NCBI RefSeq assembly: GCF_014203805.1
Contig: NZ_JACHJT010000002.1
Coordinates: forward strand, 558,001 to 622,000
Source of the DNA: Lipingzhangella halophila
GTDB lineage: Bacteria > Actinomycetota > Actinomycetes > Streptosporangiales > Streptosporangiaceae
Direction of reading: 5' to 3'
DNA length: 64,000 nt
This document shows positions 58,786 through 64,000 of this stretch, in pieces; position 1 is the first letter of the stretch, and the number at the start of each line of letters is the position of its first letter. The translations under genes and the position numbers were made by a program. A model generated the notes under the pieces. The model saw nothing but the letters and a program-made list of their open reading frames with translations, did not search any database and was not told the DNA's origin.

Positions 58786-60060
58786 TCACTGCCCCGGGAA
58801 CAGATCCGGGCGGACCGCGCGCAGCGCCTCGACGATCCGCGGTTGCCTGCGGTTACCCGGTTTGATCGTGATACGCGTCAGCGGCTCCGTCGGGGACGCC
58901 GGAGACCGCCCGACCTCCTGGCCGAATACCGACGCCCAACTCGGCACCCGGGACACCCAGTCCGGGGACCGCAGCATCAGCTCGACAACGGCGTGGGTCT
59001 TGCGCTTGTCCCCCGAACCGGTGACGACCACGTCCGGGACGATGGAGCGAACCTCGGGCCACGGAATGTGCACGGTCCGGCCGGCGAACCACAGCGCTGA
59101 ATCCTGCACCAGCGTGATGCCGGAGGCGTCGGCCGAGACTCCCTGGCGGGTGAACGTCCGCGGCGCGACGCAGACCGCCCACACTGTCCCGCCCAACGAG
59201 CCCAGGAGAAACACAGTGCCGCCCGTAATCTCGCTCGCGCCGATGTAGGGCTGACCCACCTCTCTGACCATCTGCACGGAGATGGCGACGGCCGTGGCGA
59301 CAGCGACGAGCGCGGCCACGATCCAGCCCACGACCCCGTGCCACCGCATGTTCACCCACTGGGACTCGACGCGGCCACGCTGCGGCGCGGAGTCGGGGTC
59401 GGCGTCCGGTACCGCGAACAGCTCGGGTTGGGCGTCGCGCATCATCTGTTCGAGGCGCCGCACGTCCTTGTGGTCGAGCGCGAAGAGCACCCGCGGCCGG
59501 GACGACGACGTCCGGCCCCACTTGGTCTGGCCCGGCAGGACCAGCTTGGCCCAACCGGGCATCGACAGCCCGTGGTCGACGCGGTACAGCAACACGTCCA
59601 GCACGGGCTTGTTCCGGGGGCGCACGCCGCGGCTGACGTGGTGCACGTCCTCCCACGGGATCGAGGCCGCACGGCCGCGGAACCACCACATCGGGCGCTT
59701 CACCACGACCATCCCGTGCCCGGTCACCTCGATCCCCTGTGCGGTCCAGTACCGCGGGAGGGCGACCACCAGCCCCAGCAGCACACCCAGAACGGCCGCC
59801 GGGACCAGCAGGGCGACCGTGTCAGCGGGGACGAACTCCCGACTGCCCTCGATGAGCCCGCTGATGACCGGGACGACCGGAACCCACGTCCCCGCCAAGA
59901 GCGCGAGCCACACGGGACTGACGCAGGCGATGATCCACTGGACGATGCGGGACCCGCGGATGCTGATCCACTCCCGGGGCGGCTCCCGCCGCGCGGGCGC
60001 CGGCTCTTCTGGTGGAGGTGCGGAGACATTGCCGGGGGTCGATTCACCAGGAAAGCTCAT
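58786..60060 (-). CDS. Two-unit TM/PH-like membrane protein (paralogue B)
   Basis: A 424-residue paralogue. Two units of helices plus PH-like domain (GIEVTGHGMVVVKRPMWWFRGRAASIPWEDV; GVSADASGITLVQDSALWFAGRTVHIPWPEV). ATG 60060 is chosen over an upstream ATG because TTGACT lies 6 nt before it, as in paralogue C. MPGWAKLVLPGQTKW is shared with A and C. Function unknown. Confidence 0.78.
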   Translation of the reverse strand: MSFPGESTPGNVSAPPPEEPAPARREPPREWISIRGSRIVQWIIACVSPVWLALLAGTWVPVVPVISGLIEGSREFVPADTVALLVPAAVLGVLLGLVVALPRYWTAQGIEVTGHGMVVVKRPMWWFRGRAASIPWEDVHHVSRGVRPRNKPVLDVLLYRVDHGLSMPGWAKLVLPGQTKWGRTSSSRPRVLFALDHKDVRRLEQMMRDAQPELFAVPDADPDSAPQRGRVESQWVNMRWHGVVGWIVAALVAVATAVAISVQMVREVGQPYIGASEITGGTVFLLGSLGGTVWAVCVAPRTFTRQGVSADASGITLVQDSALWFAGRTVHIPWPEVRSIVPDVVVTGSGDKRKTHAVVELMLRSPDWVSRVPSWASVFGQEVGRSPASPTEPLTRITIKPGNRRQPRIVEALRAVRPDLFPGQ

Positions 60061-60204
60061 GGCCGAAGTCAAGCATGACGCTCGGCCCCAGGGGCAATTC
60101 GCCGCCGGTCCCTGGCGGCGGCCACTTCCGGCCTCGCGCGTTCGTCCACCGGCTGTGGACGCGCAACGCGCGTTCGCCCGGAACCTGACTACCGCAACGC
60201 CCGG

Positions 60205-62121
60205 TCACGCGCCCGGGAAGAAGTCCGGGCGGACGGCGCGCAGCGCGCCGACAATCCGGGCATGCCGGCGGTTGCCCGGCTTGATCGTGATACGCGTCAG
60301 CGGCTCCGTCGGGGACGCCGGGGGCGTCTGGAGCTCGCGCGGTGCGACCGATGCCCAGGTCGGGGCGCTGGTGACCCGGTCCGGGTAGTGCAGCATCAGG
60401 TGAACGAGGGCGCTGCTCCTGCGGTCCTTTCCCGTTCCGGTGACGAGCACGTCCTGGCTGATCGTGCGGACGTCCGGCCACGGGATGTGCGCGGTCCGAC
60501 CGGCGAACCACAGCGCCGGCTCCTGCACCAGCGTGATGCCGGACACGTCAGCCGAGACCCCCTGATGGGTGAACATCCGCGGGGCGACATGGACCACCCA
60601 CCCGGTCACGCCCAGGAACACGACCGCGCCGACCGCGCCACCCACCGCGTCGACCCAGTCGCCCTCCGCGAAGGCCACAACGCTCATGGCGGTGAGCGCG
60701 ACGTCGGTGTAGCAGACGAACACCGCGCCGAGGATCCAGACCGCGAGCCGGGGACCCCGCATGCTCACCCACTGGGGTTCCGCGGTGCCGCGAAGGTGCG
60801 GCGCTCCGGGCTCAACGGCCGGCACCTCGAACAGGTCGGGGCGCGCGCTCCGCAGCATCCGCTCCAGGCGCCCGATCACATGGTGGCCGTACGTGAAGAG
60901 CACGCGCGGCCGGGACGACGTCCGGTCCCACTTGGTCTCGCCCGCCAGCACTAGCTTGGCCCAGCCGGGCATCGCCAGATCGTGGTCGACGCGGTAGAGC
61001 AGCACCTCCAGTACGAGCTTGTTACCGGGACCCGCACTCCGCGCGATGTAGTCGATGTCCTGCCACGGGATGGCGGCGGTGCGGCCGCGGAACCACCACA
61101 TCGGGCGCTGCACCACGGCGATCCCGTGTTCGTCCACCTCGATCCCCTGCGTGGTCCAGTACCGCGGCAGTGCGACCAGCAGCGCCACAAGCACGCTCAA
61201 CACCAGCGCGGAAGCCGAGACAACGACGACGGTGGAACCGTAGGTGTCGAGGAACGTGTCGGCCAACGAGACCGCCGGGACCAGCACCATCGACGCGAGC
61301 AACACCGAGAAGAAGCCGCCGGCGAGCCACTCGACGACGCGTGTTCCGCGCACGCTGATCCAGCCGGGCGCGGGTGCCGGCGTGTGCTGTGCGGGCGTTC
61401 CCGTACCGGAGGGCTGAGGCGGAGTGCCGGGCGCTGCCGCGGGGGTGTCCGGCGCGGACGCGCCGGCGGGCTCGGCCAGCAGGTCGGGGCGGATGGCCGC
61501 GATGGGCTCCAGCACCTGGTTGAGGCTCCCGACCTCACCGGGGACGAACACCCGCGGGAACTCCACCGGTGGCGTGTTGTACGGGCCCTGCTCATCGGCT
61601 GGTACGAGCTTGGCCCAGGTGGGCGGGTTCGCCGCGGACGGCTCCCGGTACAGGGTGATGACGAACTGCCGGAGATTCGGCATCGCCTGCGCGGAGTCCT
61701 CGCCGACGGGGAGGGTGCCGGTGGATCGCACCTCCCCCCACGAAACGTGCAGCGTGCGGCCGCGGAACCACCACTTGGGCCGCTGCACCAGGCTGATACC
61801 CGAGCCGTCGACGGCGATCCCCTGTTGGGACAGCGCCCGCGGCAACCGCGTGACCAGGACGATCGTGCCCACCACCGCCGCGACCACCAGGAGACCCGCG
61901 AAGACCATTCCCTCGATGGCGTCCTCGCTGCCCACGCTGGCGACCGCGGTCAGCAGCGCCATGAGGAGGCCGCCGACGATGGCGAGGACACCGCATCCCC
62001 ATATCCCCCGGCGGGCCGTGCCCACGTCCAGCCACCCCTGCGGGGTGTCCTGTGTCGGCGGAGGGTGCGGGGACGGCTGCCCAGGGGTGTGATCAGGTTC
62101 GGAGTGGTGGGGGATAGACAT
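60205..62121 (-). CDS. Three-unit TM/PH-like membrane protein (paralogue C)
   Basis: A 638-residue paralogue with three units: GIAVDGSGISLVQRPKWWFRGRTLHVSWGEV, GIEVDEHGIAVVQRPMWWFRGRTAAIPWQDI and GVSADVSGITLVQEPALWFAGRTAHIPWPDV, each after a membrane-helix pair. Units 2 and 3 are closest to units 1 and 2 of A and B, so unit 1 is an addition. ATG 62121 has TTGACT 6 nt upstream. The frame is open much further upstream but there it overlaps paralogue D in another frame and is not coding. Confidence 0.78.
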   Translation of the reverse strand: MSIPHHSEPDHTPGQPSPHPPPTQDTPQGWLDVGTARRGIWGCGVLAIVGGLLMALLTAVASVGSEDAIEGMVFAGLLVVAAVVGTIVLVTRLPRALSQQGIAVDGSGISLVQRPKWWFRGRTLHVSWGEVRSTGTLPVGEDSAQAMPNLRQFVITLYREPSAANPPTWAKLVPADEQGPYNTPPVEFPRVFVPGEVGSLNQVLEPIAAIRPDLLAEPAGASAPDTPAAAPGTPPQPSGTGTPAQHTPAPAPGWISVRGTRVVEWLAGGFFSVLLASMVLVPAVSLADTFLDTYGSTVVVVSASALVLSVLVALLVALPRYWTTQGIEVDEHGIAVVQRPMWWFRGRTAAIPWQDIDYIARSAGPGNKLVLEVLLYRVDHDLAMPGWAKLVLAGETKWDRTSSRPRVLFTYGHHVIGRLERMLRSARPDLFEVPAVEPGAPHLRGTAEPQWVSMRGPRLAVWILGAVFVCYTDVALTAMSVVAFAEGDWVDAVGGAVGAVVFLGVTGWVVHVAPRMFTHQGVSADVSGITLVQEPALWFAGRTAHIPWPDVRTISQDVLVTGTGKDRRSSALVHLMLHYPDRVTSAPTWASVAPRELQTPPASPTEPLTRITIKPGNRRHARIVGALRAVRPDFFPGA

Positions 62122-62241
62122 GGCGGAAGTCAAGCACGGCTCCGGGGCGCCAGCATCTCCCCTGGTGCGGCCGATTCTGGTCGCACAGACGCCGGAGCAC
62201 AGGGAACGCGGGCGAACCGCCAGACGTCGGCGGCGCCCGCT

Positions 62242-62291
62242 TGCTGGGACGGGGACGTACGCTTCTTGTGCCGGATGCTCACCCAATGGAC
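62242..62291 (-). pseudogene. Remnant of an aldehyde dehydrogenase C-terminus
   Basis: On the minus strand this reads HWVSIRHKKRTSPSQ, which matches the end of the aldehyde dehydrogenase at 57128 (HWVSIQHEKRTFPFQ) at nucleotide and protein level. It lies between paralogues C and D, like a leftover of a duplicated dehydrogenase-plus-PH unit. Confidence 0.65.
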
Positions 62292-62306
62292 GCGGCCGCG
62301 CAACGG

Positions 62307-63554
62307 TCAGTGCTCCGGGAGCAGATCCGGACGGACCGCGCGCAGCGCCTCGACAACCCGAGGCTGCCGGCGTTTGCCGGGTTTGATCGTGATGCGGGTC
62401 AACGGCTCCGCGGGAGACGCCGGCGATCGTTGGGTCTCCCGGGGCACGACCGACATCCCGTTTTTCGGCACCCGGGACACCCAGTCCGGGGACCGCAGCA
62501 TCAGCTCGACGGTGGGCGTGGCACGCTCGTGCCCATTCTCGGTTCTTTTGATCGCCACGCCCTCGCTGATCGTGCGCACCTCCGGCCACGGCACATACGC
62601 GGTCGCGCCGGCGAACCACAGTGCCGGAGCATGCACCAGCGTGATCCCGGACGAGTCGACCGCGACCCCTTGACGGGTAAGCATCCGCGGCGCGAACCAG
62701 GCCAGCACCCCCGCCATGCCCAGGGAAATCACCAGGATCTGGCTAATCTCGCCCTGCAGCGCCGCCCTGATACCCGCGGCATTGGCCGCGCCGACAAAGC
62801 CAAACAGGTAGGTGAAGAGCAGAATCATCCTCCCGCGCAGGCTCACCCACTGGGGTTCGGCGCTGCCCCGCTCAGAACGCGGGCCGGCCCCGGCCGGGGC
62901 GGGTGCCTCGAACAGGTCGGGACGCACACCCCGCAGCATCCGCTCAAGCTCTCCCACCTTGGCGTGCCCAGGGCTGAGGAGCACACGCGAGGATGGCGAG
63001 GCACTGCCCGACGAAGTCTCGTCCGCCGGCACGAGCTTGGCCCAGGTGGGCATCCGCACCCCGTGGTCGACGTGGTACAGCAGCACCTCTAGCGCCATCT
63101 TGCTTCCGGAGCCCACCGCCGTCCTGATGTGGCGCACGTCCCGCCACGGGATCGAGACCTTGCATTCGCGGAACCACAACATCGGACGCCGGACCAGGGT
63201 GATGCCGTACTCGTCCACATCGGCCCACTGCTGCGCCCAGCGCGGCAGCAGCACAACCAGCATCGCCACCAGCACGCACAGGGGGAGCAGCAACACTGCG
63301 ATGGCGCCGAGGTCGTAGGACTGGCCACCGACGTCGACGACGTAAGAGAGGAGGGAGTTCTGCCAGACTGACAAGGCCATCAGGGAACCTCCCCCCAGGA
63401 TGACCCACGGCACGAAACCGCGCCTGCGCGTATTCACCCGACCGCGCGGGTGCGCCGGCGGCTGCTCGACGCGCGGTTCCGGGGTGGAGGGCCCGGGTGG
63501 TGTTCCGGACTCGGGCGGGTGCTGCGGCATCGAGCCGCGCGGATCAGAAGGCAT
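62307..63554 (-). CDS. Two-unit TM/PH-like membrane protein (paralogue D)
   Basis: A 415-residue paralogue most like A: it has the same Pro-rich start (MPSDPRGSMPQ against MPPDPHGSMPQ), two helix pairs and two PH-like domains (ADVDEYGITLVRRPMLWFRECKVSIPWRDV; GVAVDSSGITLVHAPALWFAGATAYVPWPEV). TAGACT lies 6 nt before the ATG, so translation is probably leaderless. Function unknown. Confidence 0.78.
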   Translation of the reverse strand: MPSDPRGSMPQHPPESGTPPGPSTPEPRVEQPPAHPRGRVNTRRRGFVPWVILGGGSLMALSVWQNSLLSYVVDVGGQSYDLGAIAVLLLPLCVLVAMLVVLLPRWAQQWADVDEYGITLVRRPMLWFRECKVSIPWRDVRHIRTAVGSGSKMALEVLLYHVDHGVRMPTWAKLVPADETSSGSASPSSRVLLSPGHAKVGELERMLRGVRPDLFEAPAPAGAGPRSERGSAEPQWVSLRGRMILLFTYLFGFVGAANAAGIRAALQGEISQILVISLGMAGVLAWFAPRMLTRQGVAVDSSGITLVHAPALWFAGATAYVPWPEVRTISEGVAIKRTENGHERATPTVELMLRSPDWVSRVPKNGMSVVPRETQRSPASPAEPLTRITIKPGKRRQPRVVEALRAVRPDLLPEH

Positions 63555-63725
63555 TGCGGGAGTCTACGGTTTCCCGAATCCGTTACCCAATTGTGCCAAT
63601 GCCGAATGGCTGATTCCGGCCGACTTGCGGGCTCGTCGGGCTCGGAGTAACGCCGCTGGTCAGGGAGCCCGTAAGGGGGATCTCCGGCGCTGTCCGGTCA
63701 CCCGCCAGTTGAGAGGGCCACGCCG

Positions 63726-63983
63726 CTACTCCGAACCGTCCGGCTCGGCGACGAACGTGCCCTTGCCAGGAACGGTTACCACAAGGCCGCGATCTCGAAG
63801 CTCACGGACGGCCCTGCGTGCGGTAAGGCGAGCGATGCCGTATTCCTCAGCGAGCCGCGTCTCAGCAGGAATCGGCCGGTCCGGCTGCAGCTCTCCGGAC
63901 TTGATCTTGGCCGCGACGATGTCCGCCAACTGCACGTACAGCGGTGTGGCGCTCTCGTGTTTCAACTCGTCTGCATCGCTCAC
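63726..63983 (-). CDS. Mini GntR-type DNA-binding protein
   Basis: An 85-residue protein consisting only of a GntR winged helix (PLYVQLADIVAAKIKSGELQPDRPIPAETRLAEEYGIARLTARRAVRELRDRGLVVTVPGKGTFV). No effector domain follows: the stop comes nine residues after the wing. Such single-domain GntR proteins are common in actinomycetes, sometimes in integrated elements, but no element gene is seen here. It is probably a constitutive or partner-dependent DNA binder. Confidence 0.9.
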   Translation of the reverse strand: MSDADELKHESATPLYVQLADIVAAKIKSGELQPDRPIPAETRLAEEYGIARLTARRAVRELRDRGLVVTVPGKGTFVAEPDGSE

Positions 63984-64000
63984 ACCCCCAACATAGACAG

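Noticed and set aside
62122-62619. N-terminal extension of paralogue C
   Set aside because: The frame overlaps the end of paralogue D on the same strand, and its peptide is shadow-like. ATG 62121 has the same upstream box as paralogue B.
63555-63725. Possible tRNA or small RNA left of the mini-GntR gene
   Set aside because: I could not fit a cloverleaf or a T-loop sequence; only irregular short stems are present.
1-64000. CRISPR arrays, transposons, attachment sites or a biosynthetic gene cluster
   Set aside because: No short direct-repeat/spacer pattern, no transposase or integrase motifs, and no PKS, NRPS or RiPP genes were seen. The 72-bp repeats at 32346-32732 have no spacers.

Overview
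This window is high-GC DNA with strong bias to G/C in codon third positions, many GTG starts, short intergenic gaps and ATGA/GTGA stop-start overlaps. Gene families such as the Asp23/AmaP membrane operon, DUF1707, DUF6286 and several IclR and TetR regulators point to an actinomycete. The very acidic solute-binding proteins and small acidic proteins would fit a halotolerant member of the Nocardiopsaceae/Streptosporangiales, but that placement is inference. I see no rRNA, tRNA, CRISPR array, transposase or phage gene.

Layout. (1) 1-4337, minus strand: a CRP-type regulator, a class III nucleotide-cyclase-like protein, a large STAND-like protein with a degenerate P-loop, and the start of a fourth gene. 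The cyclase-like C-terminus and the large protein's N-terminal region carry a similar Gly-rich segment, as in amyloid-motif signalling pairs. (2) 4541-5326: an alpha/beta hydrolase. (3) 5638-14938: a sugar-diacid catabolic locus. A minus operon (kdgD, glucarate dehydratase, an unknown 384-residue protein, a TRAP transporter, galactarate/talarate dehydratase) is divergent from an IclR regulator plus uronate dehydrogenase. (4) 15080-17905: Asp23 envelope operon, including a 55-residue membrane protein. (5) 18228-20146: a single-unit PH-like membrane protein, a small acidic protein and an APH(3')-like kinase. (6) 20386-24598: pentonate branch (FAH-family keto-acid dehydratase, IclR, arabonate-type dehydratase). 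(7) 24691-31028: alpha-ketoglutarate semialdehyde dehydrogenase, a TIM-barrel protein, GntP permease, IclR and an MR/MLE dehydratase. (8) 31085-38274: TetR/cupin pair, an inverted array of 72-bp repeats, an FAD monooxygenase and an AtoE-type transporter operon. (9) 38421-48449: miscellaneous regulators and enzymes, including a truncated copy of the region-7 IclR gene. (10) 48591-55370: a catabolic operon (DUF6282 amidohydrolase-like, PIG-L/GalB-like, RraA/aldolase-like, ABC importer) with GntR and a 6PGDH-like oxidoreductase. (11) 55478-63554: four paralogous membrane proteins made of repeated TM-plus-PH-like units, interleaved with an aldehyde dehydrogenase and a remnant of a second one. (12) A mini-GntR protein at the right end.

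How the genes work together. Regions 3, 6 and 7 supply a full route from hexuronates to alpha-ketoglutarate (uronate dehydrogenase, aldarate dehydratases, KdgD, semialdehyde dehydrogenase). A pentonate (Weimberg-type) branch enters at the same semialdehyde. Each of the three IclR regulators sits beside 16-bp palindromes of the same layout (GTTCR-N6-YGAAC) with different cores, suggesting a family of sister regulons. The most novel candidates are the cyclase/CRP/STAND triad, the PH-like protein cluster and the DUF6282 operon.
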